Shown here: one piece after another, positions 1 through 6,183 of the stretch | Position numbering within the stretch: position 1 is the stretch's first letter | Layout: every line of letters begins with the position of its first letter | NCBI GenBank assembly: GCA_002337925.1 | Contig: DDHB01000016.1 | Coordinates: 1-11,447 of the forward strand | Reading direction: 5' to 3' | Length of the DNA: 11,447 bases | Origin: Sporomusaceae bacterium UBA1887 | GTDB taxonomy: Bacteria; Bacillota; Negativicutes; Sporomusales; DSM-15969 | Made by a program: the position numbers and the translations under genes | The notes under the pieces: model-generated | Databases searched by the model: none | Told to the model about the DNA's origin: nothing | What the model saw: only the letters and a program-made list of their open reading frames with translations

Positions 1-30
1 TGTACCTGTTGCAGGTTCATAGACACAAAC

Positions 31-86
31 AAAAAAGGAGATGTCTCAAATAAGGTTTAAGACCTTATTCTGAGACATCTCTTTTT
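31..86. terminator. Bidirectional intrinsic terminator at the 3' end of helD
   Basis: A long inverted repeat pairs AGATGTCTCA (40-49) with TGAGACATCT (71-80). The stem continues with AATAAGGT on the left against ACCTTATT on the right, with one bulged base. An A-run (31-36) precedes it, giving a T-run on the minus strand, and a T-run (82-86) follows on the plus strand. It should stop helD transcription and any gene entering from the left. The helD stop codon touches the T-run. Confidence 0.85.
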
Positions 87-2334
87 ATTTATACAAAGCC
101 TTATCGAGCTGGCTGATAAACGGGGAGATTTTTCCCTGATAAAAAAGGTTTAAGCGATGGAGCGCTCTTGTGCAGATAGTATAGAGGATATGCCGTTCTT
201 CTGTGCGGTTATAATTGCTTTCATCAACATTAATAACCAAAACAGCGTCAAATTCCAGGCCTTTGGCAAGATAAGAGGGCATAATAACAATTCCGCGCGG
301 GAATTGATCATCTTCACTGGTTACCAGCTGCAAATGTCTAATGTGGTCTTTCAGCTCAGCAAAAAGCATTTCTGACTCAGCGGTGCTTTTGCAAATAATT
401 CCGATAGAATTCCAGCCATCTGCTATATGTTGCCGGATTGTTTTAAGCAGCATTTCTGACGATTCTTCAGGAGTTTCAGCAAAACATACAGTTGGTAAAG
501 GACCTGGCCGGTTGATGGGTTCCACTTCGGTCTTATAAGGCAGTAAAGATTGGCAAAAGTCTTGAATCTGCTTTGTGGACCGGTAACTGCGGGTAAGACG
601 GACCATGAACTGCTTTTCTATATTGATAATAGTACTGGCTGTATTAAAAGGCGCTGTATGTAAAAAAGGATGGAGTGTTTGTGCGGGGTCGCCAACAACT
701 GTCCAGGAAGAATTAGGAAATAAATTTACCATTATTTTATATTGCAGCGAGGTATAGTCTTGAGCCTCATCAATTACCAAATGCTTAATATCCGGTTTGG
801 CTGCAAAACCTTGTAGAATACCTTGGAAATAGAGAAAGGGAGGAATATCCTCATAAGGCAGGATACCTTGATTCATAAAGGCCAGGCTTTGCTTACGAAT
901 AGCATGCCACTTTGCAGGCAGCTTATTAGCCAAAAATTGAATAAGCCGGCTGTTTTTAGAATATAGGCGGCGATATTCCTCGAGAGGATTAAGGCTGGTG
1001 AGACGGTCAACTTTATCAATTAGTGGTTGAAGCTGCTGCCTGGCTTGAATTCTGGCCATCGCTTTAATCACCTTTTCATTTACTTCTTCGTCGCCTGCAA
1101 TTAGTGCGGCCTCTTTCTCTTCACGCAGTGCATGGACGAAAGGACGCATGCGAATCTGAATTAGTTCGCGAATTTTCTCAAGCCTGATTGTAACAGGCAT
1201 AGTAGAGTAACTGTCCAAGAAATAATGTTTCCAGTCATTTTGCGTAAAAATAATTTCACCTTGAACTTCAATATCGGGATACTCATTAACCAGGCTGGTT
1301 TGAATCCAGTTTAAATACTCCTGTAAAGCCTGATCAAAAATACCGGAGGACTTAAAGCGGATACCGGCAGAGCGGATTTGCGATGCTTCATCATCGGAAC
1401 TTGCAAAAATATGCTCTAAATGCGCGGAGCGAGTTTCAAACTGTAAGGAGAGGTTTGCTGCCGATTGAGACACATAATCCTGAAAAGTCATTTGAGGAAC
1501 ATTTTCCTCTCCCAGTTCAGGCAAAACATTTGATACATAATCGCTGAACAGATGGTTGGGCGAAAGAATTAGAATGTTTTTAGAAGTGATTTTATCCCTG
1601 TCCCGATAAAGCAGAAAGGCTATACGGTGCAAAGCAACAGACGTCTTACCACTGCCAGCTGGCCCTTCTACAAAGAGAGCACGATGCGTTTCGTCACGAA
1701 CGATCTGGTTTTGCTCACGCTGAATACTATTAACGATGGTATGCATTTTATCGTCAGCGCTTTTACCTAAAATTTCCTGCAAAACTTCATCATCTATTTT
1801 CCAGTCGGCATTAAACATATATTCCATGTGACGGTTGGTAATTTTATATTGCCGTTTTAGCGTAATAGATCCATTGATAATTCCGGCAGGGCAATTATAC
1901 CAGGCTTTTCCCAGACCAAAATCATAGAACATGCCTGAAACAGGCGCCCGCCAGTCATAAACGAGAAATTCTCCTGTTTCTTTATGCGTAAGAGTAGAAA
2001 TTCCTATGTAAATCTGTTCAGTTTGCTCTTGATAACCGGGAGTTTCTTCAATAAAATCAATTCGCCCGAAATAAGGGGAATTAATCATTTTTCTAAGCTT
2101 TTGGGCAGTTCCATGGGTAACTGCAGTAAGCGCGCGCTGGCGGTCAACAGTTTCGACTAGTTGCGCTTCATCGACAGCATTGCTGCCGCCATAATCCCAG
2201 TAGCTCTGCAAAGAAGCTCTAAGTTCGGCCTCCTGGGTGTAGCAATCTTTGTCACTTATCAGAAGTTGTTTTTCTATTTCTTCAAGCGTCATATCAAGTC
2301 GCCGTAATTCGGCTTGCCGTTCTTGATCGTTCAT
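85..2334 (-). CDS. helD: HelD-like superfamily 1 helicase/ATPase (RNA polymerase recycling factor)
   Basis: This 749-aa protein matches the HelD family, UvrD/Rep-like ATPases that bind RNA polymerase and use ATP to free it from stalled complexes or DNA. An N-terminal charged helical region (about 1-90), likely the coiled-coil arm, is followed by the family-typical DWRAPVSGMFYDF segment (127-139). The split ATPase follows: Q-like motif around 203-213, Walker A GPAGSGKT (224-231), motif II IDEAQD (521-526), GDPAQT (548-553), LTRSYRST (580-587), KGLEFD (691-696), and the arginine-containing motif VI near 717-728. Residues 300-510 are the family-specific insertion. Length is close to that of Bacillus subtilis HelD (about 774 aa). 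The ATG has GGAGG 7 nt upstream. I see no convincing promoter on this strand. The family is firm; the polymerase role is inferred by family, and a DNA helicase IV-like paralogue is the main alternative. Confidence 0.88.
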   Translation of the reverse strand: MNDQERQAELRRLDMTLEEIEKQLLISDKDCYTQEAELRASLQSYWDYGGSNAVDEAQLVETVDRQRALTAVTHGTAQKLRKMINSPYFGRIDFIEETPGYQEQTEQIYIGISTLTHKETGEFLVYDWRAPVSGMFYDFGLGKAWYNCPAGIINGSITLKRQYKITNRHMEYMFNADWKIDDEVLQEILGKSADDKMHTIVNSIQREQNQIVRDETHRALFVEGPAGSGKTSVALHRIAFLLYRDRDKITSKNILILSPNHLFSDYVSNVLPELGEENVPQMTFQDYVSQSAANLSLQFETRSAHLEHIFASSDDEASQIRSAGIRFKSSGIFDQALQEYLNWIQTSLVNEYPDIEVQGEIIFTQNDWKHYFLDSYSTMPVTIRLEKIRELIQIRMRPFVHALREEKEAALIAGDEEVNEKVIKAMARIQARQQLQPLIDKVDRLTSLNPLEEYRRLYSKNSRLIQFLANKLPAKWHAIRKQSLAFMNQGILPYEDIPPFLYFQGILQGFAAKPDIKHLVIDEAQDYTSLQYKIMVNLFPNSSWTVVGDPAQTLHPFLHTAPFNTASTIINIEKQFMVRLTRSYRSTKQIQDFCQSLLPYKTEVEPINRPGPLPTVCFAETPEESSEMLLKTIRQHIADGWNSIGIICKSTAESEMLFAELKDHIRHLQLVTSEDDQFPRGIVIMPSYLAKGLEFDAVLVINVDESNYNRTEERHILYTICTRALHRLNLFYQGKISPFISQLDKALYK

Positions 2335-2373
2335 GATAGGGCCTCCGATTTTACAGAATGGAAGGAAACGAAG

Positions 2374-2403
2374 TTGACAAGGGGCTGATTCTCGCTGTAT
2401 AAT
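2374..2403 (+). promoter_or_regulatory. Consensus sigma-A promoter pointing away from helD
   Basis: Perfect TTGACA (2374-2379) and perfect TATAAT (2398-2403) are separated by 18 nt. Transcription would start near 2410 and run rightward, yet no plausible protein gene follows before the terminator at 2574-2600. This is the best-matching promoter in the window. Confidence 0.75.
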
Positions 2404-2409
2404 TACTTT

Positions 2410-2600
2410 GGATTATTATGAATGAAATCAAAATATGCAGACTTATATACTAGCAGGATTTCTAGTAAAATACAATGATCATAGATGCTTATATTCTGCC
2501 CAGAACAGCAGTACCGGCAAGTAATGCTCTTTATTGCTTATTCTTTCATCATTTCTAGTGAATATTCAATAACAACCCTGCGGTTTGCCGCAGGGTTTCT
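2410..2600 (+). ncRNA. Candidate structured small RNA (about 190 nt), unidentified
   Basis: This stretch lies between a consensus promoter and a rho-independent terminator and contains no convincing gene. By hand, its ends pair in a long interrupted stem. TTGGAT (2408-2413) pairs with ATTCAA (2564-2569), ATT (2415-2417) with AAT (2561-2563), ATG (2418-2420) with CAT (2550-2552), and ATGAAA (2422-2427) with TTTCAT (2544-2549). Inner hairpins form at 2448-2467 (TACTAG/CTAGTA) and 2517-2537 (GCAA-TAA/TTA-TTGC). GCAGA (2437-2441) can also pair with TCTGC (2495-2499). A closed stem enclosing an irregular interior is the general topology of 6S RNA and the length fits, but I recognise no conserved 6S sequence. 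Two tiny ORFs inside (11 codons from 2418, 27 codons from 2475) lack good ribosome binding sites. A leader or small-peptide mRNA remains possible. Confidence 0.42.
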
Positions 2601-2603
2601 CTA
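2574..2603 (+). terminator. Intrinsic terminator of the plus-strand transcript
   Basis: CCCTGCGG (2576-2583) pairs with CCGCAGGG (2588-2595) around a TTTG loop, followed by the T-rich tract TTTCTCTATT. There is no T-run on the opposite strand, so it acts on rightward transcription. No protein gene precedes it, which supports the small-RNA interpretation. Confidence 0.7.
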
Positions 2604-2606
2604 TTG

Positions 2607-2645
2607 CCAAAAAAGAAAGCAGGCAGGATTATACCTGCCTGTTTC
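2607..2645 (-). terminator. Intrinsic terminator of the nitroreductase gene
   Basis: CAGGCAGG (2620-2627) and CCTGCCTG (2634-2641) form a perfect 8-bp stem with a 6-nt loop. On the minus strand the stem is followed by a run of T residues (the A-rich tract 2609-2618 on the plus strand). It sits just beyond the nitroreductase stop codon. Confidence 0.85.
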
Positions 2646-2654
2646 AGCTCTGGA

Positions 2655-3221
2655 TTATCGAATATAATTAATCCGGTTCGGTTTTCGGGCGGGTGTATTA
2701 ACGGTATTAACTTTTTTATAGCCAAGAGCTACGGAGCAAATTGGTCTATAACCAGCGGGAATCCCTAATTCCTGCATATATTTTTTAGCATCAGGATGTT
2801 GAAAGAGGAAGAGGATTAAGTTCACCCAGCACGAGCCCAGACCGATGGATTCTGCAGCAAGCAGCATATTTTGATTAGCTGCGGCGCAGTCTGATTCAAT
2901 TGAGGTAGCGTCTTCTTTGCCGGATACAAGAATTACTGTAGGCGCTCCATAAAAAATATGTAGTTTTTCATTATGGGCCATTGCGCGGATATGCTCATTA
3001 TCAAAGGTCTTAGCAGTTTCCTTTGCATGTTCATTCAGCCAGTTGAGCAATTCTTTATTTTGAATTACAGTAAAGTGCCAGGCTTGTTGGTTTATCGCAC
3101 TTGGGGCATACAAGCCAGCCTCTAAAACGCTTTGAAGTTCGTCCTCCTTTATTTGCTCATCAGTAAAGCTGCGAGTACTGCGCCGGGTTATTATGGTATG
3201 AATAGTATCATTAGCAATCAT
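2655..3221 (-). CDS. Nitroreductase-family FMN oxidoreductase
   Basis: This 188-aa protein has the features of the nitroreductase family, small dimeric FMN enzymes that use NAD(P)H to reduce nitroaromatics, quinones or other electron-poor substrates in the cytoplasm. The N-terminal RRSTRSF segment (13-19) supplies FMN phosphate contacts. APSAINQQAWHF (39-50) is the usual ApSa-N-Q-W-F cofactor and dimer segment. ESIGLGSCWVN (124-134) and GYRPICSVALGYK (157-169) are the typical C-terminal elements, followed by a basic KPNR tail. Length is normal for the short subfamily. The ATG is preceded by AGGAGG at 8-nt spacing. It is a single-gene unit with its own terminator and is divergent from the AEC permease. 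The true substrate cannot be read from sequence; the family call is firm. Confidence 0.92.
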   Translation of the reverse strand: MIANDTIHTIITRRSTRSFTDEQIKEDELQSVLEAGLYAPSAINQQAWHFTVIQNKELLNWLNEHAKETAKTFDNEHIRAMAHNEKLHIFYGAPTVILVSGKEDATSIESDCAAANQNMLLAAESIGLGSCWVNLILFLFQHPDAKKYMQELGIPAGYRPICSVALGYKKVNTVNTPARKPNRINYIR

Positions 3222-3249
3222 GCAACAGGCCTCCTAATCATCTCTTTCT

Positions 3250-3255
3250 ATTATA
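3250..3255 (-). promoter_or_regulatory. Probable -10 element for the nitroreductase gene
   Basis: A perfect TATAAT reads on the minus strand about 28 nt upstream of the nitroreductase start, giving a leader of roughly 20 nt. No good -35 hexamer is visible at the usual distance, so the promoter may be weak or activator-dependent. A 10-bp palindrome AGGATATCCT (3270-3279) lies just upstream, near the -35 position. Confidence 0.35.
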
Positions 3256-3318
3256 TACGCAGGCAGGTGAGGATATCCTGCAAAAGTAATTCTCAATTGA
3301 CCAGCTTCCCGTGGATGG

Positions 3319-3330
3319 TATTGTACAATA
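3319..3330. promoter_or_regulatory. Candidate operator palindrome upstream of the AEC permease
   Basis: TATTGTACAATA is a perfect 12-bp palindrome in the intergenic region between the divergent nitroreductase and permease genes. Its right half contains TACAAT (3324-3329), a good -10 hexamer for the permease, and TTGACC lies at 3297-3302, though the 21-nt gap is too long for a standard pair. A regulator bound here would cover the permease -10. No regulator gene is adjacent, so the binding protein is unknown. Confidence 0.35.
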
Positions 3331-3364
3331 GGGTTAGCAGGAAACTGCAGTAGGAGAAAAAGTT

Positions 3365-4312
3365 GTGGACATTAAAGTAAAATTGGCTTATATAATTATT
3401 GATCTTGTTTTGCCGTTAGTGATGGGGTATCTGTGCAAGTATCACAATAGAAGCTATGAAGGCTTTTTTCAAAAAATGATTGACAGTAACATCTGTATCA
3501 TCTATCCGGTCTTATCGGTTTTGACCTTTTGGGTGCTTTCTTTGCACTATGAACTAATTTGGTTTCCTGTATTCGGTATCTTACTCAGTCTCATTCCCGG
3601 GGCAATCGCTTATTTGCGGGTCAAGAGTAAGTATACCGACGAACTGGACAAAGGAACCTATATTATTTGTGCTATGCTGTCTAACGTAGGTACGCTTGGG
3701 GGATTATGCGCTTTTATCCTGTATGGTGAAACCGGATTTGCATACACCCAATTAGTCGTATTGCTGCAGACGGTGATTACCTTTATGTTTTGCTTTCCTT
3801 TAGCACACTATTATTACCAGAAGAGCGTTCAACAATGTCAGGAAAGGCAATCTCTTGCGGCAATGTTCTTAAATCGTACCCAGCTGCCGGTTGTTGGGAT
3901 GGCAATAGGTCTGCTGCTTAGTTTCGCCGATATTCCCCGTCCTGAGCTGGCAGGACAATTAGTTGATCCTCTGGTGCACCTCGGTGCATGGACAGCTTTG
4001 CTGCCTATAGGCTATTCTATTGACTTTTGCCAAATGCGGACCTGCTATACAGGAATCTTAGATCTTATTCCGATTAAATTTATCGTTACTCCGATTATAT
4101 CTTACTTATTAGCAATGCTTGTTTTTACTGATGAAATAGCACGCAATACCATTCTGATACTGGCCTGTATGCCAACTGCCATTAATGCTGTGGTAGCTGC
4201 AAAGATTCATAATCTTAATTTGAATATTGCCATGGCTGCTTTTGTACTTACGACAGTGGTATTTCTGCTAGTGGAGTTTCCCTTGTTGTTTTTGTGGCTT
4301 CATTTGCAATAA
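3365..4312 (+). CDS. AEC-family (auxin efflux carrier-type) permease
   Basis: This 315-aa, very hydrophobic protein has about ten predicted membrane segments (roughly 7-23, 43-60, 66-84, 100-120, 125-147, 172-188, 202-218, 232-254, 260-280, 288-312). A short hydrophilic linker around 150-168 separates two five-helix halves. That layout and size match the AEC family (Mem_trans). The C-terminal stretch from LACMPTAINAV (266-276) to the next helix resembles the conserved AEC segment with its central proline and asparagine. Bacterial members move small organic acids such as malate or other metabolites; no substrate can be assigned here. The GTG start (3365) has AGGAG at 8-nt spacing. The gene stands alone on its strand, with no clear terminator right after the stop; the first strong one is at 4593. 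Family call moderately firm. Confidence 0.75.
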   Translation: MDIKVKLAYIIIDLVLPLVMGYLCKYHNRSYEGFFQKMIDSNICIIYPVLSVLTFWVLSLHYELIWFPVFGILLSLIPGAIAYLRVKSKYTDELDKGTYIICAMLSNVGTLGGLCAFILYGETGFAYTQLVVLLQTVITFMFCFPLAHYYYQKSVQQCQERQSLAAMFLNRTQLPVVGMAIGLLLSFADIPRPELAGQLVDPLVHLGAWTALLPIGYSIDFCQMRTCYTGILDLIPIKFIVTPIISYLLAMLVFTDEIARNTILILACMPTAINAVVAAKIHNLNLNIAMAAFVLTTVVFLLVEFPLLFLWLHLQ

Positions 4313-4372
4313 AAGGGGCAAAACGCTTTTTTGTATGTACCAGCAAAGAGATGAGTGAAAAAGCCCGGCTTT

Positions 4373-4399
4373 CTACTTTTGTCATCGAAACAAAAGTAG
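4373..4399. repeat. Short hairpin repeat, CTACTTTTGT/ACAAAAGTAG
   Basis: A perfect 10-bp inverted repeat (4373-4382 with 4390-4399) encloses a 7-nt loop, about 60 bases after the permease stop. It lacks a T-run on either strand, so it is not a standard terminator. Its closeness to the larger palindrome at 4411-4546 suggests both belong to one dispersed repeat unit. Confidence 0.5.
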
Positions 4400-4410
4400 G
4401 CAAAAATTCT

Positions 4411-4546
4411 AGGCCTGTCTTCCAATAGCCTTGGCAACTTGTCGGCTTACTAAAATTCGTAAACTCGCTATCGCTCAAACAGTACGAATTTCTTAACGTA
4501 AGCCGGCAAGTTGCCATCCTTCGGACCGGCTATTTCCAGAAGGGCC
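4411..4546. repeat. Long imperfect palindrome, MITE- or REP-like intergenic repeat
   Basis: A nested inverted repeat covers this interval. Outer arms: GGCC and AATAGCC (4412-4430) against GGCTATT and GGGCC (4528-4546). Middle arms: TTGGCAACTTG and CGGCTTAC (4431-4450) against GTAAGCCG and CAAGTTGCCA (4498-4516). Inner arms: AAATTCGTA (4453-4461) against TACGAATTT (4483-4491), around a 21-nt loop. There is no coding capacity. The interval fills most of the gap between the two permease genes and resembles dispersed palindromic repeats of Firmicute genomes. Copy number cannot be judged from one window. Confidence 0.65.
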
Positions 4547-4592
4547 GAAAAAATGAGGAATAGATACGAAGGAATTAGAACAACAAAAATAG

Positions 4593-4635
4593 GGACTGCC
4601 TCATTCGTTAGTGAGGCAGTCCGTTTACTTTTTCA
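4593..4635 (+). terminator. Intrinsic terminator between the two permease genes
   Basis: GGACTGCCTCA (4593-4603) and TGAGGCAGTCC (4612-4622) form a perfect 11-bp stem with an 8-nt loop, followed by the T-rich tract GTTTACTTTTT. It most likely ends AEC permease transcription, now separated from that gene by the palindromic repeat. Because it also lies upstream of the amino acid permease, an attenuator role is possible, but no alternative antiterminator pairing was found. Confidence 0.75.
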
Positions 4636-4639
4636 TAAC

Positions 4640-4669
4640 TTGGCCTCAAGCGGGAGATACTTTTTTAAT
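4640..4669 (+). promoter_or_regulatory. Possible promoter of the amino acid permease
   Basis: TTGGCC (4640-4645) and TTTAAT (4664-4669) are spaced by 18 nt, matching consensus at 4/6 and 5/6 positions. They lie just after the terminator and would give a leader of about 20 nt ending at the GGGAGG ribosome binding site. Confidence 0.35.
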
Positions 4670-4684
4670 GAGTATTCTTTTACC

Positions 4685-4690
4685 GGGAGG
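4685..4690 (+). promoter_or_regulatory. Ribosome binding site that fixes a TTG start
   Basis: GGGAGG lies 7 nt before the in-frame TTG at 4698. The reading frame stays open back to a GTG at 4611, but that codon is in the loop of the terminator hairpin and has no ribosome binding site, so 4698 is the better start. Confidence 0.75.
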
Positions 4691-4697
4691 TTTCACC

Positions 4698-6143
4698 TTG
4701 GAGAAAAACGATAAAGGCTTGTCAGCCTGGCAATTGACAATGATGGCTTTAGGAACAGTTATCGGCGGCTCCTTTTTTCTTGGATCAGCAGTTGCTATTC
4801 AGGCAGCAGGTCCTGCAATCCTGATTTCCTATTTGCTGGCAGGCGCTTTGGTTTATGTTATTCTCTTTGCCCTGTCAGAAATGACAGTCGCCGATCCTGC
4901 TCCCGGTTCATTCCGCACATTTGCGCAAAAAGCGTATGGGCCTGGACTGGGATTTGTAGTAGGGTGGGTATATTGGAGCGGCATGGTACTTGCCATGTCC
5001 AGTGAAGCTGCTGCAGTATCCATTATCCTGCAAAAATGGTTTCCAGCATTGTCGGTACCCTTATTGGGAGCTTCCGTAATTATTGGCGTGACTTTTCTAA
5101 ATTTGCTTGGTGCTGATAAGTTAAGCAAGCTAGAAAGCGGGCTGGCGGCTGTAAAGCTGCTGGCGATTGTCGGCTTTGTTGTGGTAGGTGTCGCTTTAAT
5201 CAGCGGCGTTTTTAATGGTACAGGGCAGCGTGTGGGTGCAGGGGCATTGTTAGCAGAACCCTGGTTTCCCCAGGGAATAGCAGGTATTGCCGGAAGTATG
5301 TTAATTGTTATGTTTGCCTATGCGGGATTTGAAATTATTGGCCTGGCAGCTTCGGAGACTGCTAATCCTGCCGAAACGGTTCCTAAAGCAATTTCCTATA
5401 CGATTGCAGGATTGGCAGGTCTGTATATTACTGCAGTACTTATTTTATTGCCGCTTATTCCAACTGCTGCTTTAAGTACCACTGAAAGTCCGTTGGTCTT
5501 GGCTTTGGACCAGTGGAATCTTGGCTGGGCAGGTACGGCTATGAATATTGTTTTAGTGACTGCTATTCTTTCCACTATGCTTGCCGCCATGTTTGGTCTG
5601 GGCCGGATGATCCGTTCGCTGGCCGAGGAGGGACATGCGCCTGACTGGGTGAAGGATTCGGGTGATATACCACGCAAGGGAATTCTGTTTTCAGGGGCTG
5701 CCATGTTGACGGCGCTGGGAATGGGTTTCTTTCTTCCTCAGCAGGTCTATCTTTTTCTTGTCAGCTCAGGTGGGTTTTCCCTGCTTTTTGCCTATGTAGT
5801 TATTCTAGCCTCTCATTATAAGTTTCGTAAGGAACATGGCTGCTCACCTGATGGCAAGTGCCAGCTTCCCGGCTACCCCTATACTTCGTGGCTGGCTTTG
5901 GCAAGCTGCATATTAATCATTGCCAGTATGCCTCTTATTCCGGGGCAGGGAGCGGGTCTTGCGGCTGGAATGGGTTTAGTTCTTCTGTTCTCAGGAATTT
6001 ATATTGGTCAAAAGTTCTATCATAAAAGAGCAGCAAGTGCACTCGGAGTTGCCGGGGAGCAGCTTCAATTTGAAACCGCTGAGGAACTGGCGCCTGATCA
6101 GTCTAAAATTGAACAAAAAAAGAATATTCACGAACAAGAATAA
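4698..6143 (+). CDS. APC-superfamily amino acid permease
   Basis: From the TTG start this is a 481-aa integral membrane protein with about twelve hydrophobic segments. The first membrane helix carries ALGTVIGGSFFLG (17-29), matching the glycine-rich, unwound TM1 motif G-x-I-G-x-G that binds the substrate backbone in APC transporters. FAYAGFEIIGLAASET (206-221) is the typical TM6 segment, and LSEMTVADPAPGSF (59-72) matches the conserved loop of amino acid/proton symporters. Amino acid uptake by cation symport is the expected role; the specific substrate is unknown. A hydrophilic loop near 380-392 carries two cysteines five residues apart (Cys382, Cys388), which I do not recognise as a family feature. 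A charged tail of about 40 residues follows the last helix, slightly longer than usual. It is a single-gene unit flanked by terminators. Confidence 0.88.
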   Translation: MEKNDKGLSAWQLTMMALGTVIGGSFFLGSAVAIQAAGPAILISYLLAGALVYVILFALSEMTVADPAPGSFRTFAQKAYGPGLGFVVGWVYWSGMVLAMSSEAAAVSIILQKWFPALSVPLLGASVIIGVTFLNLLGADKLSKLESGLAAVKLLAIVGFVVVGVALISGVFNGTGQRVGAGALLAEPWFPQGIAGIAGSMLIVMFAYAGFEIIGLAASETANPAETVPKAISYTIAGLAGLYITAVLILLPLIPTAALSTTESPLVLALDQWNLGWAGTAMNIVLVTAILSTMLAAMFGLGRMIRSLAEEGHAPDWVKDSGDIPRKGILFSGAAMLTALGMGFFLPQQVYLFLVSSGGFSLLFAYVVILASHYKFRKEHGCSPDGKCQLPGYPYTSWLALASCILIIASMPLIPGQGAGLAAGMGLVLLFSGIYIGQKFYHKRAASALGVAGEQLQFETAEELAPDQSKIEQKKNIHEQE

Positions 6144-6180
6144 AAAGCGTTGCCTTGCAGAAAGCAGGGCAACGCTTTTA
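6143..6180. terminator. Bidirectional terminator between the amino acid permease and htpG
   Basis: AAAAGCGTTGCC (6143-6154) pairs with GGCAACGCTTTT (6168-6179), extended inward by TTGC/GCAG around a 5-nt loop. A-runs and T-runs at the two ends allow it to stop transcription from both converging genes. Confidence 0.9.
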
Positions 6181-6183
6181 TAT

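Noticed and set aside
1..22. Possible last codons of an upstream plus-strand gene ending in TAG at 20-22
   Set aside because: The position just before a terminator is suggestive, but six codons cannot support a coding call.
2335..2480. Promoter for helD on the minus strand
   Set aside because: Only partial matches were found (for example TTGTAT with TAGTAT at 17 nt); none is good enough to list.
2418..2558. Two tiny ORFs inside the candidate RNA (11 and 27 codons)
   Set aside because: Neither has a Shine-Dalgarno site at proper spacing, although ribosome binding sites elsewhere in this window are strong.
2485..2667. A 60-codon plus-strand open frame in the helD-nitroreductase gap
   Set aside because: It runs straight through two terminator hairpins, has no ribosome binding site, and the protein has no recognisable composition.
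4311..4334. Possible weak terminator directly after the AEC permease stop
   Set aside because: The A-run and T-run are present, but the stem has a mismatch and few G-C pairs, too weak to call.
4248..4517. Minus-strand open frame of 89 codons across the palindromic repeat
   Set aside because: It overlaps the end of the AEC permease and the repeat, with no ribosome binding site or family resemblance.
4611..4697. Longer GTG start for the amino acid permease
   Set aside because: The GTG lies in the terminator loop, has no ribosome binding site, and adds 29 residues not expected before TM1; the TTG at 4698 has GGGAGG at 7 nt.
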